Shown here: positions 1 through 7,233 of the stretch, one piece after another
Layout: each line of letters opens with the position of its first letter
Numbering within the stretch: position 1 is the stretch's first letter
Source: Phycisphaerae bacterium
GTDB taxonomy: Bacteria > Planctomycetota > Phycisphaerae > UBA1845 > Fen-1342
Assembly (NCBI GenBank): GCA_020058145.1
Contig: JAGVEP010000468.1
Span: 1-8,634, forward strand
DNA length: 8,634 nt
Reading direction: 5' to 3'
Translations under genes and position numbers: made by a program
Notes under the pieces: model-generated
Told to the model about the DNA's origin: nothing
Databases searched by the model: none
Seen by the model: the letters and a program-made list of their open reading frames with translations, nothing else

Positions 1-121
1 ACCTGCCCCTGTCAATTCGCGCGCCAAATACTCCGACAGTCTCGCCGGCGTGGGTGTTCCGCCGAGCGCGTTCGGCCGGCGGCAGGCGCGGGGTTAGCGC
101 GCGAGCACCAAAGAGGCAGCG

Positions 122-1588
122 TCAGAAGTTGCTCCACCGAATCGCGCGATACGCGATCTCGTACCGCCACAGCCAGAAAGCAACCAGGACGACCGAACCC
201 CCACACAGCACCCAGAACTCCAGCGGAGCTCCGAGCGGCCAACCCCTCTGCGGCAGCCCGAACGCGTCGCTAATGCAGGCGTCGTCGATTGTCATCAAGG
301 CGCTGAACACGCCCCAGCAGCAACACAGCACCCACAAATACGCCGTCTCATACCGGACGACCTTCATCGCCCAGCGGAAGTCCGGCAACCCGCCGCGCAG
401 CAGCCACCACGTAGCCACCAGCGCCGCCAGGACGCGGTGTCCGAGGCCACAGGCGAAAACGCCGATGGCGCTGGCAAAACATACCATGCCAAAATCCTCC
501 CAACGCATGTGGAAGGGCTGGTTTCCGAACCGCAACTCCTGAATGGCGAGGACCGTGCACATCCACAGCGCAGCCCCGCACCAAATCAGAACATAGTGCA
601 GTGCGGCGAATCCGCTTTCGGCGGTCGCGGGCGTGCGGAGCACCAAGCTCCGGTAGAACGGCCGCGGATGACGTAGCACACTGGCGGCAGTGGCGATCCA
701 ACTCGCCAGCGACCTCCCTCGCGCCCACCGACATCCAGGCCGGCTGCGCTGCTGATCCAGCGATTCTGCGAGCGCCAAACCGCACTCCGAACAACGTTCG
801 TCGGCCGGGCGATGCGTCAAGTCATACCCGCAGCCTTCGCACACGGGCGGCAACTCGGGCGGCGGTTCAATTTTCGCGACCGCGTCGATGGCACAGCGCA
901 GCCAGGTGGCCAGCATGTACAGTGAGATGACGACGCTTACGGCCAGGATGCCCTGCGCACCAAACCCGAATGGCACCTGCCCCTCCGCGTACTCCGTGTG
1001 TGTCTTCGCAACAAAGAGGCTGCCCGCGGCAACCGTGAGCACCACGGTCGGCCAGAGCACCGCCGCTGTGGCGCGCACGGCTCGGCGGAAGGAGCGCCCC
1101 AGGCTGCCCGCGCGGTGAATCCAGGGCAGATTCAACCAGGCGAGCAGCAACAACAGCAGGAAACCGAGAAGCAGGGTGAAGATCAGAACATACGCCGGCG
1201 GCCCAAGCCACCCCGGGTCCCCCGCATGCCATTCGCGCCACACCTCAGACGGCGTCCGGGAGCGGAACTGGCAATATCCATAGCTCCACGAACGCGTCGC
1301 GGAGCCACTTGTTGCCACAAGCGTTGGGGGGGAGCTCCAGGTTGCCGCCAGCGTCCCATGCCAGAGCGCCAGCGCGGCGAGTACTACGGCGTAGCCCACC
1401 AAACCCAGTAGCAGCACCGCCAGGAACGAGGGTCGGGAGGCACGCAGCAGACAGCCTGCCGCCCTGGCGGGACTCGTCAAATCGAGTACCGGTGAGAGCA
1501 GCACGCGCCACCCCGGCGGGACCAACGGCCCCTGTGCGTCCGCCCCATTGGTCGCCGGCAAACAGGATTCGATATCGCGCTGCGGCAT
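122..1588 (-). CDS. Polytopic membrane protein with central zinc ribbon, function unknown
   Basis: A 488-residue protein that I do not recognise as a named family. Hydrophobic segments are visible at about residues 54-76, 132-154, 174-193, 211-231, 328-350, 366-398, 415-433 and 457-475. Between the two membrane halves lies a four-cysteine knuckle pair, C250-x2-C253 and C266-x2-C269, in the context CEGCGYDLTH...CSECG. Knowledge: this 'CGYDL' rubredoxin-like ribbon is frequent in planctomycete proteins and normally binds zinc. Each half opens with a Pro/Arg/Phe-rich stretch before its first helix (SPARAAGCLLRASRPSF near 39-55, and HPRPFYRSL at 307-315), which suggests a duplicated Yip1-like membrane unit; this is inference. 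The frame stays open upstream to 1939, but that part runs antisense into the neighbouring reductoisomerase. ATG at 1588 is therefore the sensible start, with a weak GGAACGGA ribosome site just upstream. The gene is divergent from ilvC. Confident as a gene, not as to function. Confidence 0.85.
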   Translation of the reverse strand: MPQRDIESCLPATNGADAQGPLVPPGWRVLLSPVLDLTSPARAAGCLLRASRPSFLAVLLLGLVGYAVVLAALALWHGTLAATWSSPPTLVATSGSATRSWSYGYCQFRSRTPSEVWREWHAGDPGWLGPPAYVLIFTLLLGFLLLLLLAWLNLPWIHRAGSLGRSFRRAVRATAAVLWPTVVLTVAAGSLFVAKTHTEYAEGQVPFGFGAQGILAVSVVISLYMLATWLRCAIDAVAKIEPPPELPPVCEGCGYDLTHRPADERCSECGLALAESLDQQRSRPGCRWARGRSLASWIATAASVLRHPRPFYRSLVLRTPATAESGFAALHYVLIWCGAALWMCTVLAIQELRFGNQPFHMRWEDFGMVCFASAIGVFACGLGHRVLAALVATWWLLRGGLPDFRWAMKVVRYETAYLWVLCCCWGVFSALMTIDDACISDAFGLPQRGWPLGAPLEFWVLCGGSVVLVAFWLWRYEIAYRAIRWSNF

Positions 1589-1616
1589 TGTGTCCGTTCC
1601 GAGCCGGTAGCATAGT
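1588..1616 (+). promoter_or_regulatory. Weak candidate promoter for the reductoisomerase gene
   Basis: On the plus strand TTGTGT (1588-1593), a 17-nt spacer and CATAGT (1611-1616) give 3/6 and 4/6 matches to the -35 and -10 consensus. If used, the leader of the reductoisomerase transcript would contain the palindrome at 1639-1655. It overlaps the candidate promoter of the opposite gene. The evidence is weak. Confidence 0.2.
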
Positions 1617-1637
1617 GCGGTGTGTGTCCTGGCGCAA
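1609..1637 (-). promoter_or_regulatory. Candidate sigma70-type promoter for the zinc-ribbon membrane gene
   Basis: Reading the minus strand, TTGCGC (1632-1637) is followed after exactly 17 nt by TATGCT (1609-1614). That is 3/6 and 4/6 matches to the -35 and -10 consensus. The predicted start would leave a leader of roughly 14 nt before the ATG at 1588. The -35 element abuts the palindrome at 1639-1655. The matches are modest and no experiment is implied. Confidence 0.3.
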
Positions 1638-1638
1638 C

Positions 1639-1655
1639 GGCGGGCAGAGCCCGCC
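1639..1655. repeat. REP-like GC palindrome in the ilvC leader region
   Basis: A perfect inverted repeat: GGCGGGC, loop AGA, GCCCGCC (7-bp stem, 3-nt loop), followed by CTACGG. It sits in the 88-bp divergent gap, 21 nt before the GTG of ilvC and 11 nt before its ribosome binding site. From memory, GTAGGGCGGGCTCTGCCCGCC-type palindromes recur in intergenic DNA of planctomycetes and some other high-GC bacteria. Only one copy occurs in this window, so its dispersed nature is inference. There is no T tract, so it is not a convincing terminator. Confidence 0.6.
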
Positions 1656-1676
1656 CTACGGTTTGCGAGGTGACTT

Positions 1677-2693
1677 GTGATCGTGCTGCACAATCCCGAC
1701 GTCTGCCCGCCCGCCATACGAGCGCGGCACATCGTCGTGCTCGGTTTCGGCTCGCAAGCCCGGGCCCAGGCGCTCAACCTGCACGACAGCGGTTGTGACG
1801 TGACCGTGGCCCTGCGACCCGGCAGCCCATCATGGCCGCAGGCCGAGCAGGCGGGTCTGCGCGTACGCGAAATCGCCGCCGCGATACGCGACGCAGACAT
1901 CGTCATGCTCCTGATCCCCGACGAGACGCAACCCGCCATCTACGAGCAGAACGTGAAGCCCAACCTGCGCGCCGGCGCCTGCCTCGGCTTCGCGCACGGC
2001 TTCGCGATTCACTACCGGCAGATCGTCGCCGCCGCAGAAACAAACGTGTTCCTCGTCGCACCAAAGGGCATCGGGCCGATGGTCCGTCAGCAGTACCAGG
2101 CCGGCAGTGGCGTGGCGGCGCTGATCGCCGTCCACCAGGACCCCAGCGGCGACACGCGCGATGTTGCGCTGGCTTACGCCGGCGCGCTCGGCTGTGGACG
2201 CACGGGCATCCTGGAAACGACCTTTCGTGAGGAAACCGAGACCGACCTCTTCGGCGAGCAGGCCGTGCTCTGCGGCGGGCTCGTCGAGTTGATTCGTGCG
2301 GGCTTCGAGACCCTGACCGCGGCCGGCTACGCCCCGGAAATGGCGTATTTCGAATGCCTGCACGAGGTCAAGCTCATCACGGACCTGATTTACGAACGCG
2401 GCCTCGCCGGCATGCGCCGCGCCGTCAGCCGCACCGCGGCGTTTGGCGGCCTGACGCGCGGACCGCGGGTGATTGGCGTGGAAGCGCGGCGGGCCATGCA
2501 AGAGCTGCTGGCGGAAATCCAATCCGGAGAATTCGCCCGCCAGTGGCTGGCAGATTACGCGGCGGGGAAGCCGCGGCTCACGGCTACCACGACGGCCGAA
2601 GCCGCGCACCCCGTCGAAACGGTGGGGGAAACGCTACGGAAAACGATGCGGGAAGCGCACCATGCCCGCGGGTCGCAAACTGAGGACTCGTAG
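1677..2693 (+). CDS. ilvC: Ketol-acid reductoisomerase (class I, NADP-dependent type)
   Basis: Catalyses the Mg2+-dependent alkyl migration and NADPH reduction of acetolactate or acetohydroxybutyrate in valine, leucine and isoleucine synthesis (EC 1.1.1.86), in the cytoplasm. The 338 residues match class I length. The Rossmann motif GFGSQARAQALNL is at 23-35, and the phosphate-binding loop LRPGSPSW at 46-53 suggests NADPH preference. All expected active-site residues are present in class I register: H107, K130, D190, E194, E226, E230 and S251, within APKG, EETETDLFGEQAVLCGG and ECLHEVKLITDLIYE. The start is GTG: an in-frame TGA lies at 1671-1673, the next in-frame Met is at residue 77, and GAGG (1667-1670) is 6 nt upstream. 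Oddities: GIGP at 131-134 where class I enzymes usually have GPGH, a 14-residue tail beyond the usual LRxMM end, and no ilvB/ilvN/leu genes beside it. It converges on gcvT with a 13-bp gap. Confidence 0.95.
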   Translation: MIVLHNPDVCPPAIRARHIVVLGFGSQARAQALNLHDSGCDVTVALRPGSPSWPQAEQAGLRVREIAAAIRDADIVMLLIPDETQPAIYEQNVKPNLRAGACLGFAHGFAIHYRQIVAAAETNVFLVAPKGIGPMVRQQYQAGSGVAALIAVHQDPSGDTRDVALAYAGALGCGRTGILETTFREETETDLFGEQAVLCGGLVELIRAGFETLTAAGYAPEMAYFECLHEVKLITDLIYERGLAGMRRAVSRTAAFGGLTRGPRVIGVEARRAMQELLAEIQSGEFARQWLADYAAGKPRLTATTTAEAAHPVETVGETLRKTMREAHHARGSQTEDS

Positions 2694-2706
2694 AGCCTCG
2701 ACGCGG

Positions 2707-3795
2707 CTACTTCCCGGCCTTGTAGAACGGCAGCGGCACGACTTTTGCGGGCGTTTTTGAACCGCGAATGTCGACCTCCACCGCCGTGCCCGGCTGCGAA
2801 AGCCCCGTCGTCAGCAGCCCCATCGCGATGTTCTTGTTGAGCGTCGGGCTCAGCGTTCCGCTCGTCACCACGCCCACTTCCTGGCCGTCTTTCAGGATCG
2901 TCGCGCCCTGCCGCGCGATCCGCTTGCCCTCCAGCTCAAAGCCCGTGATCTTCCGCCGCAGACCCTCGGCCTTCAGGCGTTTCAGCACGTCGCCGCCGAT
3001 GAAGTCCTTGGTTAGATCCACCGCCCACTCCTGCCCGGCGGTGAGCGAATCCCAGTCCGCGGTCAACTCGTGGCCGTAGAGCGGCATCCCGGCTTCGAGC
3101 CGCAGCGTATCCCGCGCGCCGAGCCCGGCTGGCTTGATCGGCCGTCCCAGTCCTTCCGCCCGGCTCACCAGCATCCTCACCGCCATCAGCGCCAGGTTCG
3201 CCGGCAGAATGATCTCGACACCGTCTTCTCCGGTGTAGCCGCTACGGGCGAAGAAGTACTCGACACCCATCAGGTTGCCAGTCTTGAAGCGATAGCGCTT
3301 GAGATCGTCCAGCGGCACCGGCAGGAGCTGCCCCAGCGTGGCCAGCGCCTCCGGACCCTGGATCGCGACCATCGCCGTCTCGAAAGTCCGGTCCGTGATC
3401 TCGACGTCGAAGCCGCTGCGCTGCTGCTGCCACCATCCGAGCAGCTTCTCGCGGTTCGACGCATTACAGACCACCAGAAAGTGGTCCTCGAACTTCGACA
3501 CGATCACGTCATCGAGAATCCCGCCATCATCCTGGCACATGTGGCTGTAACGGCACATGCCCGGCGTCGCCGCCGCGATGTTGCGGGTATTCAGCCGCTC
3601 CAGGAACCGGCCTGCGTCCGGTCCGCGGAATTCGACGCGGCCCATGTGCGACACGTCGAACAGGGCGGCGTGCTGCCGGCACCAGTTGTGCTCCTCGATG
3701 ATGCTGGTGTAGATAACCGGCAGCTCCCAGCCGGCAAATTCGACCAAACGGGCGTGGCACTCACGGTGAAAGGCGCTTAGCGGAGTTTGGTGCAT
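2707..3795 (-). CDS. gcvT: Glycine cleavage system T protein (aminomethyltransferase)
   Basis: Transfers the methylene carbon of the aminomethyl-lipoyl H protein to tetrahydrofolate and releases ammonia (EC 2.1.2.10), a cytoplasmic step of glycine catabolism. The 362 residues cover the full family length. Family motifs are visible: FAGWELPV (20-27), FDVSHMG (46-52), GGILDDVIV (91-99) with the catalytic aspartate being one of D95/D96, ARSGYTGEDGVEI (183-195), GLGARDTLRLEAGMPLYG (225-242 region) and the C-terminal SGTLSPTLNKNIAMG (312-326). Two start codons are possible, at 3801 and 3795; I choose 3795 because AGGG (3803-3806) is 7 nt from it but only 1 nt from 3801, and an in-frame TAG lies at 3805-3807. 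No gcvH or gcvP is in the window, so the partners must be encoded elsewhere. The gene is divergent from putA and convergent with ilvC. Confidence 0.96.
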   Translation of the reverse strand: MHQTPLSAFHRECHARLVEFAGWELPVIYTSIIEEHNWCRQHAALFDVSHMGRVEFRGPDAGRFLERLNTRNIAAATPGMCRYSHMCQDDGGILDDVIVSKFEDHFLVVCNASNREKLLGWWQQQRSGFDVEITDRTFETAMVAIQGPEALATLGQLLPVPLDDLKRYRFKTGNLMGVEYFFARSGYTGEDGVEIILPANLALMAVRMLVSRAEGLGRPIKPAGLGARDTLRLEAGMPLYGHELTADWDSLTAGQEWAVDLTKDFIGGDVLKRLKAEGLRRKITGFELEGKRIARQGATILKDGQEVGVVTSGTLSPTLNKNIAMGLLTTGLSQPGTAVEVDIRGSKTPAKVVPLPFYKAGK

Positions 3796-3802
3796 GTTCA
3801 TT

Positions 3803-3806
3803 CCCT
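3803..3806 (-). promoter_or_regulatory. Ribosome binding site that decides the gcvT start
   Basis: Minus-strand AGGG lies 7 nt before the ATG at 3795 and only 1 nt before the in-frame ATG at 3801. This favours the downstream start, giving a protein beginning MHQTPL, in line with the usual MxxTPL start of T proteins. Confidence 0.6.
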
Positions 3807-3899
3807 ATCCGCGGGTCGCCGCCCGAACCGGCGCGGTGCCCAGCGCGTCGCGACAGGATACCCGCAACTCGTCGCCCGGCCCAGCGCTGAAATGCGCGC

Positions 3900-3929
3900 T
3901 TGCCGGTCCGCGCGTAGCGCCCCTAAAAT
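3900..3929 (+). promoter_or_regulatory. Candidate promoter for putA
   Basis: TTGCCG (3900-3905), an 18-nt spacer and TAAAAT (3924-3929) match the sigma70 -35 and -10 consensus at 4/6 and 5/6. TAAAAT is the only AT-rich hexamer in an otherwise very GC-rich 218-bp gap. The leader to the putA ATG would be about 78 nt. I found no equally good minus-strand promoter for gcvT in the same gap, and no clear operator palindrome. Confidence 0.45.
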
Positions 3930-4013
3930 ACCGGACTTGTGCGCCTTTTGGACCGACGGCCTGGTGCGTCGCGGACGTGCCGCCGGGTTCGCCGGACGCC
4001 GGTAGGGTGACTG

Positions 4014-7000
4014 ATGCCTGCGACGCTCAAAGACCGACAGGTCGAGGAACTGACCCAGAACCTGGGTCGCGAGATGTTCGAGCGGATGCGCAGCAGCCAG
4101 CCGAACTGCCTGCAGTTCGGCTGGTGGCAGGACCGCATGTTGCGCGTCTGCATGTTGGATGAGTGGTTCAAGGTGCAGGCGTTCCGCTTCATCGACGTGT
4201 TGCCGATGATGCAGACCGACCTCGACGTGGCCCGGCACCTGAGAGAATATTTCGTGCTGCCCACGGTCGGGCACCGGCCATCAGCCGGTGACGACGGCCT
4301 GCGTGAACTCGACGCCCCGCCACCGGGCCGCCGCCTCGTCGAAACCGTCTCGCGGCTGATGAACTTCAAGCGGCTCGACTCGCTCACGGCCCGGCTGCTC
4401 GCCAAGGTCGCCCGCAAGGGTGCCCATCTCATGGCCGGCAGTTTCATCGCCGGCTCCAATATCCAGGAAGCCGAGCGCGCCATCCTCAAGCTCCGCGCCC
4501 GGCAAATGGCCTTCACCATCGACTTGCTCGGCGAGGCGGCCCTGTCCACCGCGGAGGGCGAGGCGTACCAGCAGATTTACCTCGACCTCATCGGCCAGTT
4601 GCCGCAGCGGGCCGCCGCCTGGTCGCCGGTGCCGCTTGTGGACCAGGGCGACGGGCAGGCCCTGCCGCGCGTCAACGTCTCCGTCAAGCTCACCTCGCTG
4701 TACCCCGGTTTTGACCCGATCGCGCCGCAGGCCTGCAAAGCCCGCGCGAAAGAACTGCTCCGGCCGCTATTCCGCAAAGGCATGGCCGGCGGCGTGCACG
4801 TCCACGTCGACATGGAGCATTACGCCATCAAGGACCTCACGCTCGAACTCTTCGAAGAGCTGCTCCTGGAGCCGGAGTTCCGTGATTACCCGCACTTCGG
4901 CATCGTGCTCCAGGCATACCTCAAGGACGGCGACCGCGACGGGCAGCGGCTGATCGACTACGCCAAACGCCGCGGCACGCCGCTGTGGTGCCGGCTCGTC
5001 AAAGGGGCGTACTGGGACTCGGAGACGGTCTGGGCCGCTCAACGGCATTGGCCCGTGCCCGTCTGGGAGCAGAAATGGCAATCCGACGCCTGCTTTGAAC
5101 GCATGACGCGCGCGCTGCTGTCGAACCACCAACACGTGCGCTGCGCGTTCGCCAGCCACAACGTCCGCAGCCTGTCGCACGCGATGGCGGTGCACCGGCT
5201 GCTGGATGTCCCCACCTGGGCATTCGAACTCCAGATGCTCTACGGCATGGGTGACCCGATCAAGTCCGCGGTCGTGCAGATGGGCCAGCGGGCACGCATC
5301 TACACGCCCTACGGCAACATGCTCGCGGGCATGGCCTACTTGATCCGCCGGCTGCTGGAGAATACCGCCAATGAGTCCTTTCTGCGGCAGTCAGGTTCGG
5401 ACGACGCGGACGAGGAACGGCTTTTGGAAAATCCCGACGCGCTCGGCCGCAGGACGCCACCTCCGGAAAAGCCGATCGTGACGCGCTACGAATTCGAGGA
5501 ACCGATCATGGACCCGTTTGAAAACGTGGCCAGCGCGGATTTCGCGCTGCCGCACGTGCGGCAACACATGCAGGCCGGGCTCGCCCAGCTTCGCAGCGAG
5601 GTCGGGCGGGAGTATCCGCTTGTCATCGGCGGCCAGCCGGTGCGGACGGGGAAGTGGCTGGAAACTCGCAACCCCTCGCGGCCAAATGAGATCGTCGCCA
5701 AGATCGCGCAGGCCGACGAAATGACCGCTGCACAAGCCGTGGCGGCAGCGAAGGACGCCTACCGCACCTGGCGACAGCTCTCGCCGGACGAGCGGGCCGA
5801 GTACCTGACCCACATCGCCGAGCGGATCGAAGAGCGGCGCTACGAGTTGTCCGCGCTCCTGGCGGTCGAGTGTGGCAAGACCTGGCGCGAGGCCGACGCC
5901 GACATCTCCGAAGGCATTGACTACTGCAACTACTACGTCCGGGAGATCCTGCGCATCACCGAGCGCCCCCGGCGGCGGGACATCGAGGGCGAGACGAACG
6001 AGTACTTCTACGGTCCGCGCGGCGTCGTCGCCGTCATCAGCCCGTGGAACTTCCCGCTATGCCTGTTGCTCAACATGACCACAGCGGCGATCGTCACGGG
6101 CAACACGGTCGTGCTGAAGCCCGCCAGCGCGGCAGCGGCGGTCGCCGGCAAACTGATGGCGGTGTTCGCCGACATCGGCCTACCCGCTGGCGTCGTCAAT
6201 TATCTGCCCGGTCCCGGTGCGGTCGTCGGCGAAGCCCTGGTGCGACACCCGGACGTCGAAATCGTCGCCTTCACCGGCTCGCGCGACGTGGGCGTGCGGA
6301 TCAACAGGCTCGCGGCGGAGGCGCCGACCCGCCGGCCGGGGTTGAAACGTGTTATCGCCGAGATGGGTGCGAAGAACGCGATCATCGTCGACGCGAATGC
6401 CGACCTCGACGAAGCGATCAAGGGTGTCATGGCCAGTGCGTTCGGCTACGCCGGCCAGAAATGCTCGGCCGCGTCGCGGGTGATCGTTTTCGAAGCCGCC
6501 CACGACCGGTTCGTTGAGCGGTTGATCGCAGCCGCGCGGTCCAAGAGCGTCGGGCCCGCGGACGAACCGACCACGGCGATCCCGCCGGTGATCAGCGCGG
6601 CGGCGCGCGACGCAATTCTGCAATACATCGAGTTGGGTAAGAAGGACGGACGGTGCGCGCTGGCGGTCGATGTCTCGCGGCAGGTGGCGGAGTCTGGCGG
6701 GTACTACGTCGGTCCGCACATCTTCGTCGACGTGCCGCCGACCTCGCGGCTGGCGCGCGAGGAAATCTTCGGCCCCGTGCTGACGGTGTTACGGGCAAAG
6801 AACATCGATGAGGCTATTCGGCTGTTCAATGACTCGGATTACGCGCTCACCGGCGGGATATTCTCGCGGAGTCCGGCGAACATCGAACGTGCCCGGGCGG
6901 AGTGCGAATGCGGAAATCTCTATATAAATCGTCCGATAACCGGTTCGCGCGTGGATCTCCAGCCTTTCGGCGGGTTCAAGATGTCGGGTGTAGGCTCCAA

Positions 7001-7112
7001 GGCCGGCGGGCCAGACTATTTGATCCAGTATTGTGAGGCACGGACGGTGACGGAGAACACGCTGCGGCGTGGGTTTGCGCCCAGTGAGGAGGTCGTCGAG
7101 GCGTTGGGATAA
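4014..7112 (+). CDS. putA: Bifunctional proline dehydrogenase / glutamate-5-semialdehyde dehydrogenase (PutA, no DNA-binding domain)
   Basis: Oxidises proline with FAD to pyrroline-5-carboxylate, then its hydrolysed form with NAD+ to glutamate (EC 1.5.5.2 and 1.2.1.88), normally as a membrane-associated channelling enzyme. The 1032 residues fit the short (type A) PutA class. Residues 1-110 are a helical N-terminal region. The proline dehydrogenase barrel spans about 120-470: SVKLTSLYPG (K225), DMEHYAIKDLTL (266-277), RLVKGAYWD (327-335), ASHNVRS (380-386), FELQMLYGM (404-412), and YTPYG...RRLLENTANESF (430-456) with the substrate-binding pair R445/R446. The aldehyde dehydrogenase spans about 535-1015: PWNFP (677-681), K702, FTGS (753-756), general base E783, catalytic C817 in GQKCSA, EEIFGP (916-921) and PFGGFKMSG (984-992). 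No ribbon-helix-helix domain precedes the barrel, so it should not repress its own gene. The ATG follows an in-frame TGA (4008-4010), with AGGGTGA just upstream. No putP transporter gene is adjacent. Confidence 0.97.
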   Translation: MPATLKDRQVEELTQNLGREMFERMRSSQPNCLQFGWWQDRMLRVCMLDEWFKVQAFRFIDVLPMMQTDLDVARHLREYFVLPTVGHRPSAGDDGLRELDAPPPGRRLVETVSRLMNFKRLDSLTARLLAKVARKGAHLMAGSFIAGSNIQEAERAILKLRARQMAFTIDLLGEAALSTAEGEAYQQIYLDLIGQLPQRAAAWSPVPLVDQGDGQALPRVNVSVKLTSLYPGFDPIAPQACKARAKELLRPLFRKGMAGGVHVHVDMEHYAIKDLTLELFEELLLEPEFRDYPHFGIVLQAYLKDGDRDGQRLIDYAKRRGTPLWCRLVKGAYWDSETVWAAQRHWPVPVWEQKWQSDACFERMTRALLSNHQHVRCAFASHNVRSLSHAMAVHRLLDVPTWAFELQMLYGMGDPIKSAVVQMGQRARIYTPYGNMLAGMAYLIRRLLENTANESFLRQSGSDDADEERLLENPDALGRRTPPPEKPIVTRYEFEEPIMDPFENVASADFALPHVRQHMQAGLAQLRSEVGREYPLVIGGQPVRTGKWLETRNPSRPNEIVAKIAQADEMTAAQAVAAAKDAYRTWRQLSPDERAEYLTHIAERIEERRYELSALLAVECGKTWREADADISEGIDYCNYYVREILRITERPRRRDIEGETNEYFYGPRGVVAVISPWNFPLCLLLNMTTAAIVTGNTVVLKPASAAAAVAGKLMAVFADIGLPAGVVNYLPGPGAVVGEALVRHPDVEIVAFTGSRDVGVRINRLAAEAPTRRPGLKRVIAEMGAKNAIIVDANADLDEAIKGVMASAFGYAGQKCSAASRVIVFEAAHDRFVERLIAAARSKSVGPADEPTTAIPPVISAAARDAILQYIELGKKDGRCALAVDVSRQVAESGGYYVGPHIFVDVPPTSRLAREEIFGPVLTVLRAKNIDEAIRLFNDSDYALTGGIFSRSPANIERARAECECGNLYINRPITGSRVDLQPFGGFKMSGVGSKAGGPDYLIQYCEARTVTENTLRRGFAPSEEVVEALG

Positions 7113-7126
7113 CGCTGGAATTCGCC

Positions 7127-7158
7127 GCACGCACCCCGCCCGGCTGGCACGCACCCCG
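7127..7158. repeat. Short tandem direct repeat downstream of putA
   Basis: The 12-mer GCACGCACCCCG occurs at 7127-7138 and again at 7147-7158, a 20-nt period. The second copy runs into the start of the hairpin repeat at 7155. It may be a duplication made at the insertion point of that repeat; this is inference. Confidence 0.5.
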
Positions 7159-7184
7159 TCCGAGCCCCCGGCGCCAGCCGGGGG
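7155..7184 (+). repeat. Hairpin repeat, copy 1 (possible putA terminator)
   Basis: The unit starts with the tag CCCGTCCGAG and continues into a perfect 8-bp hairpin: CCCCCGGC (7165-7172), loop GCCA, GCCGGGGG (7177-7184), followed by TTTC. The first 28 nt (7155-7182) recur exactly at the right edge of the window (8607-8634), and an inverted, diverged copy lies at 7234-7262. The hairpin begins 53 nt after the putA stop and could act as a terminator, although the T tract is only three bases. It resembles REP-type dispersed elements. Confidence 0.75.
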
Positions 7185-7233
7185 TTTCGCGCAGCGCGTC
7201 CGACCGACGCTTAAGAGCGCTCCGCAGGATAAC

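Noticed and set aside
10..15. An exact TTGACA on the minus strand near the left edge, as if a promoter leading out of the window
   Set aside because: The -10 position lies outside the window, and one hexamer match in a region this size can arise by chance.
59..82. Stem CCGCCG/CGGCGG downstream of the membrane protein stop, as a terminator
   Set aside because: It has only six outer pairs, a 12-nt loop and no T tract on the minus strand. It is not distinguishable from GC-rich background.
54..542. A 162-codon plus-strand frame opposite the membrane protein
   Set aside because: It lacks a ribosome site and domain signal. The minus-strand frame has coherent membrane helices and a zinc ribbon, so the plus frame is a shadow.
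1589..1939. A longer N-terminus for the zinc-ribbon membrane protein (117 extra codons)
   Set aside because: The extension would overlap the ilvC coding region antisense and reads as Arg/Ser/Ala-rich low-information sequence. The ATG at 1588 fits the divergent layout.
1830..2609. A 259-codon open frame on the minus strand opposite ilvC
   Set aside because: It lies wholly antisense to a clear KARI with all catalytic residues. Its protein is low-information and it reflects the stop-poor antisense frame expected of high-GC coding DNA.
3070..3780. A 236-codon open frame on the plus strand opposite gcvT
   Set aside because: It is antisense to a full set of T-protein motifs, and its His/Arg/Gln-rich translation has no recognisable domain.
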